NCBI RefSeq assembly: GCF_017811815.1
Contig: NZ_JADKZI010000001.1
Coordinates: 558,001 to 622,000, forward strand
Direction: 5' to 3'
Origin: Flavonifractor sp. AGMB03687
GTDB taxonomy: Bacteria > Bacillota > Clostridia > Oscillospirales > Oscillospiraceae
DNA length: 64,000 nucleotides
Part shown: in pieces, positions 1 to 8,439 of the stretch
How positions within the stretch are numbered: the stretch's first letter is position 1
How the letters are laid out: each line of letters begins with the position of its first letter
Translations under genes and position numbers: made by a program
The notes under the pieces: generated by a model
What the model was told of the DNA's origin: nothing
The model's database searches: none
The model's input: the letters and a program-made list of their open reading frames with translations, nothing else

Positions 1-390
1 TGGGCCAAGGATGACGGCTATTCCTTGGAAGAGATCATCTACCGGACCAAGTATGCCTCCCAGCGGGACACGGTGCCCCAGATGCTGGTGGCGGTGTGGG
101 AGGACAAGCCGGTAGGCGTGGTATCCCTGTGGCTCAATGACCTGAAGACCCGGCAGGACCTCACCCCCTGGATGGCCACTCTGTATGTGAAGGACGAGTG
201 CCGGAATATGCATATCGGCCAAAAACTGCAAATCGCCAGCATCGAGGCGGTGCGGGCGCTCCATCGCTATGACTGCCTCTATCTGATCACCAAGCTGAAC
301 GGCTACTATGAGCGGCTGGGCTGGAAGTTTGTGGACGAGGCCCCCACAGGGGGCGGCGCCCATGAGCGCATCTATCGCTACGACCTCTAA
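1..390 (+). CDS. GNAT family N-acetyltransferase (5' end missing)
   Basis: The reading frame is open from the first base, so only the C-terminal 129 codons are present. The visible part has the GNAT fold order: a beta strand around VAVWEDKPVGVVSLW, then an acetyl-CoA binding region (ECRNMHIGQKL, a loose form of the usual Q/R-x-x-G-x-G/A loop), then the C-terminal YYERLGWK strand typical of small acetyltransferases. It should move an acetyl group from acetyl-CoA to an amine; the acceptor cannot be read from the sequence. The gene ends just before a strong hairpin that also serves the convergent permease gene. Confidence 0.8.
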   Translation, partial: WAKDDGYSLEEIIYRTKYASQRDTVPQMLVAVWEDKPVGVVSLWLNDLKTRQDLTPWMATLYVKDECRNMHIGQKLQIASIEAVRALHRYDCLYLITKLNGYYERLGWKFVDEAPTGGGAHERIYRYDL

Positions 391-403
391 ATCAAAACAA
401 AGA

Positions 404-447
404 AAACCAACAGCGGCGGCTCCCTTGGGAGCCGCCGCTGTTGGTTT
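404..447. terminator. Bidirectional terminator between GNAT and permease genes
   Basis: Perfect 21-bp inverted repeat (arms 404-424 and 427-447) with A-rich and T-rich flanks, placed between two convergent genes. Confidence 0.8.
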
Positions 448-494
448 GAGCAAATGGGCATCTATATGTTGGAATGGGCAGCGATAGGAATGAA

Positions 495-1907
495 TCAGTC
501 CTTTTGATCTGCGGAGTGCTTCTCCTTGGGCAGGATCAGACTGAGCAGCAGGGATACCACAAACACGCCGGCCACGGCATTGCCGTTGAAGATGTCGCCC
601 ACCGCGGAGGGGAAGGCGGCAAAGAAGTTGCCGGAGGTCTGGGTCAGGCCGATGCCGATGCAGAAGGACAGAGAGACGATGATCATGGTGCGGTCGTTGA
701 ACTCGCACTCCTTGAGCATCTTGATGCCCTCATACATAATGGAGCCGAACATCATGACGGTGCAGCCGCCCAGGACCGACTGGGGCAGGGAGTTGAAGAA
801 CGCGCCCAGCGGGGGGAAGAGGGAGGCCAGGATCAGGATCAGGGCACCCATGAGAATGGTAAAGCGGTTGATGACGCCGGTCATGGTGACCAGGCCCACG
901 TTCTGGCTGAAGGAGGTCAGGGGCAGGCAGCCGAAGCAGCCGGAGATGGAGCTGGAGAAGCCGTCTACCGCCAGGGAGCCCTGCAGCTCCTCGATCTTCA
1001 GCTCGCGGCCCAGGGCGCCCTGAGCCACGGCGGCGGTGGCGCCGGTGGTCTCGGCAGCGGAGACCAGGAAGACGATGGCGATGGTGAAGAAGGCACCCAG
1101 GTCAAACACAGGGAAGTGGCTGGTGAGGAAGACCGGCTTGGGCAGGCTGAAGAAGCCCACTTCGCTGATGGTCTTCTGAATGGCGGAGAAGTCGATCATG
1201 GGAGCAATGCCGGCCACCGTCAGGATGGCGGAAGCCACGTAGCCCACGATGAGGCCTACCAGAATGTTCAGATTCTTGTAGACGCCCTTGAGGCAGTAGC
1301 GGGACACCAGGCAAACGATCAGAGTGAAGGCACCGACAGCCAGGTGGTACCAGGAGCCGAAATCGGCGGCGCCGTTGCCGCCGCCCCAGGAGTTCATACC
1401 CACCGACAGCAGGGAGAGGCCGATAGCAATGACCACGCAGGAGGATACCACGGGGGTGAGGAAGCGCTTCCAGTACTTGGCGCTGAGTCCCACCAAACCT
1501 TCAAAGATACCGCCTAAGATGACTGCGCCTACCATGCCTTCGTAGCCCAGGGCAGGGTTGGTACAGATCATCAGCAGGCTGCCCAGGAAGGTAAAGCTGA
1601 CGCCCATGACGATGGGCAGCTTGGAGCCGATTTTCCAGATGGGATAGAGCTGCATGCAGGTGCCGATACCGGCAGCGAACATGGCGCACTGGAGCAGCTG
1701 GGTGATCTCCACAGCCGTAAGGTGGGTGTCTGTACCGCGCACCACAGCGGCGCTGCACACGATCAGAACAGGGGCCAGGTTGGCCACAAACATGGCCAGA
1801 ACGTGCTGTAATCCGAAGGGGATGGCTTTGGACAGGGGGACTCTTCCGTTGAGCTGGTAGATGTTTTCTTGGCTGACTGTTTTGATTTCCGCTTCCTTGT
1901 TTACCAT
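495..1907 (-). CDS. pbuX: Xanthine/uracil permease, NCS2 family
   Basis: A 470-residue integral membrane protein with about 14 hydrophobic segments. The NCS2 family signature is present: SFSQNVGLVTMTGVINR near residues 332-348, and the substrate-site region SAAETTGAT near 284-292. Family members carry xanthine, uric acid or uracil into the cell with protons. The location next to a molybdenum hydroxylase operon favours xanthine or another purine. The ATG at 1907 is chosen because GAGGTG lies 6 nt upstream; an upstream GTG at 1916 overlaps that site. It has its own promoter behind a terminator, so it can be expressed apart from the hydroxylase genes. The exact substrate is an inference. Confidence 0.88.
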   Translation of the reverse strand: MVNKEAEIKTVSQENIYQLNGRVPLSKAIPFGLQHVLAMFVANLAPVLIVCSAAVVRGTDTHLTAVEITQLLQCAMFAAGIGTCMQLYPIWKIGSKLPIVMGVSFTFLGSLLMICTNPALGYEGMVGAVILGGIFEGLVGLSAKYWKRFLTPVVSSCVVIAIGLSLLSVGMNSWGGGNGAADFGSWYHLAVGAFTLIVCLVSRYCLKGVYKNLNILVGLIVGYVASAILTVAGIAPMIDFSAIQKTISEVGFFSLPKPVFLTSHFPVFDLGAFFTIAIVFLVSAAETTGATAAVAQGALGRELKIEELQGSLAVDGFSSSISGCFGCLPLTSFSQNVGLVTMTGVINRFTILMGALILILASLFPPLGAFFNSLPQSVLGGCTVMMFGSIMYEGIKMLKECEFNDRTMIIVSLSFCIGIGLTQTSGNFFAAFPSAVGDIFNGNAVAGVFVVSLLLSLILPKEKHSADQKD

Positions 1908-1956
1908 CAGTAGCACCTCACTTACCGATCTGCAAATAACTATTTTTTATTCTAAA

Positions 1957-1985
1957 TGTATATTTTTTAGTAAAAAGGGGTGCAA
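1957..1985 (-). promoter_or_regulatory. Sigma-A promoter of the purine permease
   Basis: TTGCAC (1980-1985), 17-nt spacer, TATACA (1957-1962) on the minus strand. The -35 box overlaps the T-run of the upstream terminator. The rest of this 184-nt gap is very AT-rich with no recognisable purine riboswitch. Confidence 0.55.
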
Positions 1986-1988
1986 AAA

Positions 1989-2052
1989 TCCCCTTCGGTC
2001 AGGAGCCGAACGTTTTGTACACACTATGAACCATCGACAGGACCGAAGGGGA
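1989..2052 (-). terminator. Terminator-like hairpin with large loop after the hydroxylase operon
   Basis: A perfect 12-bp stem (1989-2000 with 2041-2052) closed by a 40-nt loop and followed on the minus strand by ATTTTTG. A small alternative hairpin (TTCGG with CCGAA) can form at the 3' side. It lies between the hydroxylase genes and the permease. The large loop is unusual for a simple terminator. Confidence 0.6.
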
Positions 2053-2091
2053 CTGAAAAGAAATCGGGGGATATCAGACTGCGGGGCGAGA

Positions 2092-2598
2092 TTACACAGC
2101 GTCGGCCTCGGCGTTCTTGCCCAGGCGGCGGAGCATGGTCTTTTTCACCGCGCGGAAGATGTTTTCGTATCCGGTGCACCGGCACAGGTGACCGGACATC
2201 AGCTTGCGGATCTCGTCGTCGGAGTACTCCTTGCCCGACTCCAGGATCTCCGCCGCGCTCATGACAAAGCCGGGGGTGCAGAAGCCGCACTGAACGGCGG
2301 CCTCGTCAATGAAGGCCTGCTGGATATCGGAGATCTCGCCGTTGGGTCCGGCCAGACCCTCCAGGGTGAGGATCTCCTTGCCGTCGGCCCACACCGCCAG
2401 ATAGATGCAGGAGTTGAAGCACTCGCCGTTGACCAGCACGTTGCAGGCGCCGCACTCGCCTACCTCGCAGCCCTTCTTGACGCTGGTGAGGCGGTAATCG
2501 TCCCGCAGCATGTCGGTGAGGGAGGCCCGCACGTCGATCATTTTCTCTACCTGCTTGCCGTTGATGATGCAGCGGACCAGTTTGTACTGATTACTCAT
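2092..2598 (-). CDS. xdhC: Xanthine dehydrogenase-type hydroxylase, [2Fe-2S] subunit
   Basis: A 168-residue two-cluster ferredoxin subunit of the xanthine oxidase family. The plant-type cluster ligands are C44, C49, C52 and C64 (GCEVGECGAC, then C64). The second cluster has C104, C107, C139 and C141 (QCGFC and CRC). It passes electrons from the molybdenum site to the FAD subunit in the cytoplasm. It is the last gene of a three-subunit operon and overlaps the FAD subunit gene by 8 nt, which suggests coupled translation. The name follows the common Clostridia/E. coli usage for the small subunit; the substrate is inferred from the adjacent purine permease. Confidence 0.92.
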   Translation of the reverse strand: MSNQYKLVRCIINGKQVEKMIDVRASLTDMLRDDYRLTSVKKGCEVGECGACNVLVNGECFNSCIYLAVWADGKEILTLEGLAGPNGEISDIQQAFIDEAAVQCGFCTPGFVMSAAEILESGKEYSDDEIRKLMSGHLCRCTGYENIFRAVKKTMLRRLGKNAEADAV

Positions 2599-3478
2599 GG
2601 ATCACACCTCCTGCCAGACGAATGGACTCTTTCAGAGCGCGCTCGGCCAGCACCACCGCGATGTGCTGCCGGAAGTCCTTGGCTGCCCGCCAGCTGTCTC
2701 TGGGGTTGATGTCCTCCAGCACAGTGTGGGCAAAGGCCTTGATCTCGGCCTGGGTGGTGGGCTTGCCCTTGGCGTACGCCTCCGCAGTAACCGCCCGCAT
2801 GGGAATGGGGCCTGCCACGCCGTAGGCAATGCGCACATCCTCCATAGTGGATTTGTCGGCGGACAACTTCACGTTCACCGAGCAGCCGGTGGTGGCGATG
2901 TCCATGGCATTGCGCATGGCGTACTTGATGTAGTGGCCGTCATATCCCTCATACGAAGCCTTGGGAATGAGGATACCGGTCTGGAGCTCGCCGGGGCGCA
3001 GGTCCACCTGGCCGGCCTTGATGTAGAAGTCCTGGATGGGGATGCGGCGCACGCCCTCCGGACCGGTGATCTCGATGATGGCGTCCCAGGCGAACAGGGT
3101 GGAGGCGGAGTCGGCGGAGGTCACGCCGTTGCAAGTGTTGCCGCCGATGGTGCCGATGTTGCGGATCTGGGGGCCGCCCACCTGGTCCACCGCCTGGCCC
3201 AGCACGTTGATGTGGGCCTGGATGATGGGATCCTTGGTGATATGGGAGAAGCTGGTGAGAGAACCGATGCGGATGGTGCCGTCCTCCTCTAGGGAGACGC
3301 CGCGGATCTCGTCCAGGCCGTAGATGCTGACCAGCTCCTTGCCGGCCCGCTTGCCCTCCCGCATCTGGACCAGCACGTCACTGCCGCCGGCAATGATCTG
3401 GGCTTCCGGATGCTCCAGCAGCAGCTGGACGGCGTGGGTTACGCTCTCCGCCTCGTAAAGTGCCTTAATATCATACAT
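2591..3478 (-). CDS. xdhB: Xanthine dehydrogenase-type hydroxylase, FAD subunit
   Basis: A 295-residue FAD-binding subunit of the CoxM/XdhB family. The two FAD phosphate loops can be seen: AGGSDVLVQMR near residues 30-40 and TIGGNTCNGVTSADS near 109-123. A C-terminal CO-dehydrogenase flavoprotein domain follows. It takes electrons from the iron-sulfur subunit and hands them to NAD+ or another acceptor. The gene overlaps both neighbours by 8 nt, the tight packing expected for a stoichiometric complex. Confidence 0.92.
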   Translation of the reverse strand: MYDIKALYEAESVTHAVQLLLEHPEAQIIAGGSDVLVQMREGKRAGKELVSIYGLDEIRGVSLEEDGTIRIGSLTSFSHITKDPIIQAHINVLGQAVDQVGGPQIRNIGTIGGNTCNGVTSADSASTLFAWDAIIEITGPEGVRRIPIQDFYIKAGQVDLRPGELQTGILIPKASYEGYDGHYIKYAMRNAMDIATTGCSVNVKLSADKSTMEDVRIAYGVAGPIPMRAVTAEAYAKGKPTTQAEIKAFAHTVLEDINPRDSWRAAKDFRQHIAVVLAERALKESIRLAGGVIHE

Positions 3479-5780
3479 GGTCGGAGCCCTCCTTTTCGAT
3501 CAGACCCTCTTCCTCGAAGCGGCGGAAGAGGATGTGGGGATTGACAGGTGCGTCGTTGACAAAGACGCCGGTGGCCTGGTAGACCGCGTTGCGGATGGCG
3601 GGCGCCACCGAGCAGGTGGGGGGCTCGCCCAGGGCCTTGGTGCCGAAGGAACTGGTGGGCTCCGGATTTTCCACGAAGAAGGCCCGCAGGCGGGGGTGGT
3701 CCATAAAGGTGGACAGCTTGTAGTCCAGCAGGTTGTTGTTCAGGGCACGGCCGGTCTTGTCATCGAAGAGCAGCTTCTCCGACAGGCCGAAGCCGATGCC
3801 CATGCTCATGCCGCCGTGGACCTGGGCCTCTGCCAGGGCGGGGTTGATGATGGTGCCGGCATCGTGGACGTTGACCAGATCCAGCAGCTTCACCTTGCAC
3901 ATGGGGATATCCACTTCCACTTCGGCGAAGGTGCAGCCGAAGGAGTAGGCGTTGGACTTGATCTGGGAGGTGCTCTCGGCGGTAATGTGCTGGCTGTGGG
4001 TCAGGCTGTAGAGAGCCTCGGTAGCCAGCTCGCCCAGAGTCATCAGCACCCGGCCGTCGGTGATGCGGACGATGTTGCCGTCCACGATGTCCAGATTGTA
4101 GGGGGGCATCCGGGTCAGCTCGTGGGCGTATTTCAGGATGCGCTCCTTCAGCAGCATACCGGTCTGCCGGATGGCAAAACCTGCGGTGTAGGTCTGGCGG
4201 GAGGCGTAGGCGCCGGTGCCGAAGGGGGTAACGTCGGTGTCCTGGCAGGAGACCACGTGGACCTTGTCCAGAGGCACGCCCACCACGTCGGCGGTCATCT
4301 GGGTGTAGGCCGTGTCGGCGCCCTGGCCGATCTCGGTCTCACCCAGCTGAACCTGGAGGGAACCATCCTGGTTGAGGACCATCCGGCAGGAGGAGGTTTC
4401 AAGGGAGATGGGCCACACAGCGGTGTTGTACCAGAACACCGCCATACCGATGCCCCGGCGGATATCGCCGGTCTGGTTCTGGTAGGCCTTGTACTTCCGC
4501 AGGTAATCGGTGACCTCCATACCCTTGTCAATGCACTGATTGAAGGTGTCGGAGTACAGCTCGTTCTTGGAGAAGGGATCCATATACCCCACCGGCATCA
4601 GATTTTTCCGGCGGAATTCAATGGGGTCCATGCCCAGACGGGCGGCCACCTCTTCGGTGTGGCATTCCACCGCCCACATGGCCTGGGGGATGCCGTAGCC
4701 GCGCATGGCGCCGGCCACGGACTTGTTGGTGAACACGGTGTAGGCGTCCACCTCCACGTTGTCGCAGGGGTAGAGCTGGGGGAAGGCGCCTGCGCCCTTG
4801 GCGCAGATGCTGTGACCGTGAGAGGCATAGGCGCCCTGGTCGGAGAAGGCCTCCAGCTTGCGGGCGGCGTAGGTGCCGTCGGGCCGCACCCAGGAGACGA
4901 TGTGGCTGTGGATGGCGTGGCGTACCCGGTTGGAGACGAAGGTGTCCTCACGGGGGATGTCCAGCTTGACCAGATGGCCACCCAGCTGCATGCACAGCCA
5001 GGCGCACAGGGGCTCGTAAAGCACGTCCTGCTTGTTGCCGAAGCCGCCGCCGATGTAGGGTTTGATGATCTGGATCTTGCCCCACTCAACACCCAGGGCC
5101 TGGCCTACCACCCGGCGGACGATGTGGGGGATCTGGGTGGAGGTGACTACCTTGATGCGGTCGCCAATCATCTCGGCGAAGCAGATGAAGTTCTCAATGT
5201 GGCAGTGCTGAACGGTGGGGGTCTGGTACCAGCCCTCCACCTTGATGAGGCCGGGTTCCTTGATGGCCTCCTCATAGTTGCCCTTGCGGATGGTGGTGTG
5301 CTTGAGGATATTGTTGGGATAGGCCTCGTGGAGCTGGGGGGCGCCGTCCTTCATGGCCTCATGGACGTCCAGCACGAAGGGATACTCCTCGTATTCCACC
5401 TTGATGGCCCGGATGGCCTGGGCGGCAGCCACCTCGTTTTCCGCTACCACCGCGCCGATGTCGTCGCCGTAGAAGCGGACCCGGTCGGTGAGCACCAGGC
5501 GGTCTGCCACGTCCTGGTGGCTCTCGTCGGTGGACCAGGGGTGACCGGCGGTGGGGAAGTAGTGCTTCTCTTTCAGGTCAAAGCAGGTAAATACCTTGAT
5601 GACGCCGGGAATGGCCTCCGCGGCGGAGGTGTCGATGGATTTTACCCGGCCATTGGCAATGGTAGCGTGCAGCACCTGAGCGATGTAGGCGCTCTTGTCG
5701 CACAGATCGTCGGTGTACTTGGTGCGGCCGATGGCCTTGTCATAGGCGTCCACGCGGGTCACTTTTTTTCCGACATACAT
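3471..5780 (-). CDS. xdhA: Xanthine dehydrogenase-type hydroxylase, molybdopterin subunit
   Basis: A 769-residue catalytic subunit of the xanthine oxidase family. Cofactor-contact motifs are present: IGGGFGNKQD, GAMRGYGIPQAMW, and near the C-terminus ALGEPP, whose Glu aligns with the catalytic base of xanthine dehydrogenases. The cytoplasmic enzyme hydroxylates purines or related N-heterocycles. The start at 5780 has AAAGGAGG 8 nt upstream; an in-frame ATG seven codons earlier lacks a good site. No in-frame TGA is seen, so selenocysteine is not involved, although a labile selenium cofactor cannot be excluded. Genes for an aldehyde oxidoreductase would look similar; context favours purines. 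Confidence 0.9.
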   Translation of the reverse strand: MYVGKKVTRVDAYDKAIGRTKYTDDLCDKSAYIAQVLHATIANGRVKSIDTSAAEAIPGVIKVFTCFDLKEKHYFPTAGHPWSTDESHQDVADRLVLTDRVRFYGDDIGAVVAENEVAAAQAIRAIKVEYEEYPFVLDVHEAMKDGAPQLHEAYPNNILKHTTIRKGNYEEAIKEPGLIKVEGWYQTPTVQHCHIENFICFAEMIGDRIKVVTSTQIPHIVRRVVGQALGVEWGKIQIIKPYIGGGFGNKQDVLYEPLCAWLCMQLGGHLVKLDIPREDTFVSNRVRHAIHSHIVSWVRPDGTYAARKLEAFSDQGAYASHGHSICAKGAGAFPQLYPCDNVEVDAYTVFTNKSVAGAMRGYGIPQAMWAVECHTEEVAARLGMDPIEFRRKNLMPVGYMDPFSKNELYSDTFNQCIDKGMEVTDYLRKYKAYQNQTGDIRRGIGMAVFWYNTAVWPISLETSSCRMVLNQDGSLQVQLGETEIGQGADTAYTQMTADVVGVPLDKVHVVSCQDTDVTPFGTGAYASRQTYTAGFAIRQTGMLLKERILKYAHELTRMPPYNLDIVDGNIVRITDGRVLMTLGELATEALYSLTHSQHITAESTSQIKSNAYSFGCTFAEVEVDIPMCKVKLLDLVNVHDAGTIINPALAEAQVHGGMSMGIGFGLSEKLLFDDKTGRALNNNLLDYKLSTFMDHPRLRAFFVENPEPTSSFGTKALGEPPTCSVAPAIRNAVYQATGVFVNDAPVNPHILFRRFEEEGLIEKEGSDHV

Positions 5781-5823
5781 GGCGCGTTCCTCCTTTTGCA
5801 TCTCCGTGTTGACGGAGGGATGT

Positions 5824-6525
5824 TCAGCCGTTGATGTGATGTTCGATATGGGCTTTCATGGCCCGGTAGCCCTCCTCGGGAATGAGGATCTTTCCATGCT
5901 GGACCCGGATGAACCCCAGCTCCTCCAGCTTCTGGACGCTGCGGTTGAGGGTTTTGACGGAAAAGCCGATCTCCTCGGCAATCTGAGACCGGGTGTGCCG
6001 CAGCTCCAGGACCTGGGGGGTGGGCAGCCGTTGCTCGAATTTCCGGATCAGGTGGACCATCAGCCGGTCCTTGCCCTCCATAAAGAGGTATTTGCGGGCC
6101 TCGGCGGTCTGGGTGATGAGGCGGCGCATATTTTCCTGGGTGCGCAGGAACAGGGCGTCCACGTCCATCCGCATCCAGTCCATATAGGCGGAGGCGGGGA
6201 TGGAGAGGACCCGGCAGGGGGTGGAGGCAATGATACTGATGCGATATTGAGGCAGACCGGCGAAGCACTCGATCTCGCCGAAGAAATCGCCGGGCCCGAA
6301 GTCCTTGAAGGGGTAGGACCGCTCATGCATAGGCCACTCCACACCGGTCACCTTGCCGGAGAGAATGATAAAGATGTGGGTGCAGTCCGTGCCTGCCTTA
6401 ATAAAGGTGCTCTCCGCCTCAATGTCGATGAGCGTCATATAGTACTTGACCTCTTCGGTACAGTTGCGGAACAGCAGTTCCATGTAGTTCCGCTTCTGGG
6501 GCGGCAGCGCCTGAAAGACGTCCAC
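5824..6525 (-). CDS. Crp/Fnr family transcriptional regulator
   Basis: A 233-residue protein with an N-terminal cyclic-nucleotide-binding fold (about residues 20-125) and a C-terminal winged helix (about 150-225; recognition region RSQIAEEIGFSVKTLNRSV). There is no Fnr-type N-terminal cysteine cluster, so oxygen sensing through an iron-sulfur centre is unlikely. The start is GTG with AAGGAGG 9 nt upstream. The gene ends 43 nt before xdhA on the same strand with no terminator between, so it is probably the first gene of the xdh transcript and its specific regulator. The effector is unknown. Confidence 0.88.
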   Translation of the reverse strand: MDVFQALPPQKRNYMELLFRNCTEEVKYYMTLIDIEAESTFIKAGTDCTHIFIILSGKVTGVEWPMHERSYPFKDFGPGDFFGEIECFAGLPQYRISIIASTPCRVLSIPASAYMDWMRMDVDALFLRTQENMRRLITQTAEARKYLFMEGKDRLMVHLIRKFEQRLPTPQVLELRHTRSQIAEEIGFSVKTLNRSVQKLEELGFIRVQHGKILIPEEGYRAMKAHIEHHING

Positions 6526-6549
6526 AGGACCTCACCTCCTTATGCCCCT

Positions 6550-6570
6550 ATTATATCGTGTAATTCCCAC
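6550..6570 (-). promoter_or_regulatory. Promoter of the crp-xdh operon
   Basis: A perfect -10 box TATAAT on the minus strand (6550-6555) with only a poor -35 (TTCTTT). GTG-N7-CAC (6558-6570) lies in the spacer and could be an operator half-site pair for the Crp-type protein. Confidence 0.4.
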
Positions 6571-6645
6571 AAAAAGAAAGGTCATGTGTCTCATTTTTCT
6601 GGAGTTTTTTTCACAGGATAAAAGAAAGTTAACTGTACAGTCCAA

Positions 6646-6686
6646 AAAGGCCTGCTTCCCACCGGGTGGAGAGGAAGCAGGCCTTT
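6646..6686 (-). terminator. Terminator of the malic enzyme gene
   Basis: Perfect 14-bp stem (6646-6659 with 6673-6686), loop of 13 nt, followed on the minus strand by TTTTTGG. Confidence 0.8.
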
Positions 6687-6715
6687 GCTTTTACTATATA
6701 ATTGTAAGGAGAAGG

Positions 6716-7885
6716 TCAGATTCGGGCAATGCCCTGCTCTCTGGCTGCCTGTGCCACGGCGTCGGCTACGGCGTCGGCCACGCTCTTGTCCAGAGCGGAG
6801 GGCAGGATGTACTCGGCGCTGAGTTGGTCATCGGTCACCAGGGCAGCCAGAGCCTTGGCGGCCCGGATCTTCATGTCCTCGGTGATCTCCTTGGCCCGAA
6901 CGGCCAGAGCGCCCTTGAAGACGCCGGGGAAGACCAGCACGTTGTTGATCTGGTTGGGGAAGTCGGAGCGGCCGGTGCCGATGACGGCAGCGCCGCCCTT
7001 CTTGGCCTCGTCGGGCATGATCTCTGGGGTGGGGTTGGCCATGGCAAAGACGATGCCCTGGTTCATGGTGGACACCATTTCGGCGGTCACCAGATTGGGA
7101 CGGGACACGCCCACGAAGGCGTCGGCCCCCTTGAGGGCGTCGGCCAGGGTGCCGTGCTCGTGATTCAGGTTGGAGATGTGGGAGATCTCCTCCTGGCCGG
7201 GATTGAGACCCTCGTCACCCTCGCAGATAATGCCGTGGATGTCGCACATGACGATGTTGCCGAAGCCCATGGAGATGAGCAGCTTTCCAATGGCGATGCC
7301 GGCGGCGCCGGCGCCGTTGATGACGATCTTCATCTGGCCCATGTCCTTGCCGGTGACTCGGGCGGCGTTGAGCATGGCGGCGGCCACCACGATAGCGGTG
7401 CCGTGCTGGTCGTCATGGAACACGGGGATGTCGCAGATCTCCTTCAGACGGCGCTCCACCTCAAAGCAGCGGGGAGCGGCGATGTCCTCCAAATTGATGC
7501 CGCCGAAGCTCTTGGAGATGAGGTAGATGGTCTCCACCAGCTTGTCCACGTCCTTGGTGTCCACACAGATGGGGAAGGCGTCCACGCCGCCGAACTCCTT
7601 GAACAGGGCACACTTGCCCTCCATCACCGGCATGCCGGCGGCGGGGCCGATGTCGCCCAGACCCAGCACGGCGGAGCCGTCGGTGATGACGGCCACCAGA
7701 TTGCTCCGGCGGGTGAGCCGGAAGGACTGCTCATAGTCCTTGGCAATGACCCGGCAGGGCTCGGCCACGCCGGGGGTGTACATGAGGGAGAGGTCCTCCC
7801 GGGTCTCGATGGGTTTGCGGGAGACCACTTCGATCTTACCCTGGAGCTCGTAGTGGAGGTTCAGGGCCTGTTCATTCACGTCCAT
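6716..7885 (-). CDS. NAD(P)-dependent malic enzyme
   Basis: A 389-residue short-form bacterial malic enzyme, the usual length for the group. It oxidatively decarboxylates malate to pyruvate with NAD(P)+ and a divalent metal. The N-terminal substrate region has [11 protein letters not shown] (about residues 34-44) and the lysine-bearing VMEGKCALF; the metal site lies in [10 protein letters not shown]; the dinucleotide fold has [11 protein letters not shown] near 190-200. AGAAGG precedes the ATG. A degraded fumarase gene ends 17 nt upstream on the same strand, so fumarate-malate-pyruvate genes were once probably co-transcribed here. Confidence 0.95.
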   Translation of the reverse strand: MDVNEQALNLHYELQGKIEVVSRKPIETREDLSLMYTPGVAEPCRVIAKDYEQSFRLTRRSNLVAVITDGSAVLGLGDIGPAAGMPVMEGKCALFKEFGGVDAFPICVDTKDVDKLVETIYLISKSFGGINLEDIAAPRCFEVERRLKEICDIPVFHDDQHGTAIVVAAAMLNAARVTGKDMGQMKIVINGAGAAGIAIGKLLISMGFGNIVMCDIHGIICEGDEGLNPGQEEISHISNLNHEHGTLADALKGADAFVGVSRPNLVTAEMVSTMNQGIVFAMANPTPEIMPDEAKKGGAAVIGTGRSDFPNQINNVLVFPGVFKGALAVRAKEITEDMKIRAAKALAALVTDDQLSAEYILPSALDKSVADAVADAVAQAAREQGIARI

Positions 7886-7901
7886 GAAAAGCCTTCTTTC
7901 T

Positions 7902-8124
7902 TAAACCATTTCTTCGGGGTGGAACACTTCGTCAAACCGCTCCGCAGTCAGGAAGCCCAGGCTGACGCAGGCATCGTCTGGGGGATACCTTCAGCATGGG
8001 CTTTCTTGGCAGTATCAGCGGTGTTGCTGTAGCCGATATAGGAGTTAAAAACAGTGACCGGTATCAGGGAGTTGTCCCGGCCGGCGGTGATGACCACGGT
8101 GCAGTTGCGGTTGAAGAAGTCCAT
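7902..8124 (-). pseudogene. Remnant of a class II fumarase/aspartase gene (3' end, frameshifted)
   Basis: The minus strand encodes SLIPVTVFNSYIGYSNTAD and AKKAHAEG in one frame, then, one frame away, DDACVSLGFLTAERFDE and FHPEEMV before a TAA. Together these match the C-terminal region of class II fumarases/aspartases, where NPYIGY, AKKA and a LGxLTxExFD tail occur in this order. The two halves are in different frames, and the residues before SLIPVT are scrambled. Only about 75 codons of some 460 remain. Fumarase is favoured over aspartase because of the neighbouring malic enzyme. Confidence 0.75.
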
Positions 8125-8314
8125 ACAATTTACATTTTTGCATTTTAGCACAAAAGAGGATGGAAAGAAACCCTATGCGGATAAAAATGGGCAAATTTGT
8201 GCCGGAAACCGAGAAAGCGTCAAACAGGATTTGTGCTGTCCGCACAAGGAACGGGTAGTCAGCAGGCGGTACCCTGCCGGTTGCCACAAAAATCTTTTTC
8301 TGGTTTCCAAATCC

Positions 8315-8343
8315 TTGACAGAAGAAAGCAGAGCACGTATACT
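8315..8343 (+). promoter_or_regulatory. Sigma-A promoter of glnA
   Basis: TTGACA (8315-8320), 17-nt spacer, TATACT (8338-8343): near-perfect consensus. It sits about 95 nt before the glnA ATG, leaving room for the leader hairpin at 8358-8389. Upstream, from 8125 to 8314, I see only short hairpins and no gene. Confidence 0.85.
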
Positions 8344-8357
8344 AAATTTTGTGAACA

Positions 8358-8389
8358 AAGGCGTTCCGGCCCAGGGGGCGGAGCGCCTT
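8358..8389 (+). promoter_or_regulatory. Leader hairpin of glnA, possible attenuator
   Basis: An 11-bp stem with one G-U pair (8358-8368 with 8379-8389) closed by a 10-nt GC-rich loop and followed by CTTTG. It lies between promoter and start codon. The trailing T-run is short, so its efficiency as a terminator is doubtful. Confidence 0.45.
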
Positions 8390-8439
8390 CTTTGCTATCT
8401 GAAATCTATGATTTTGAATGAGAGAAAGGGGCCCCTGTC

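Noticed and set aside
1908-2091. Purine or xanthine riboswitch upstream of the NCS2 permease
   Set aside because: The conserved purine-aptamer core (UAUA, then paired loops and GUCUCUACC-like segment) is not present on the minus strand; only a hairpin with a large loop is seen.
3471-5780. Selenocysteine in the hydroxylase catalytic subunit
   Set aside because: No in-frame TGA is present in the gene; selenium as a labile cofactor cannot be judged from sequence.
3477-5834. 785-codon plus-strand frame opposite xdhA
   Set aside because: Same kind of shadow; the minus-strand molybdopterin subunit shows clear family motifs.
8221-8280. Two small hairpins as the ANTAR target
   Set aside because: TTGTGC/GCACAA and GCAGG/CCTGC lie upstream of the glnA promoter, so they are not in its mRNA; the hexaloop CGGTAC also lacks A1 and G4.
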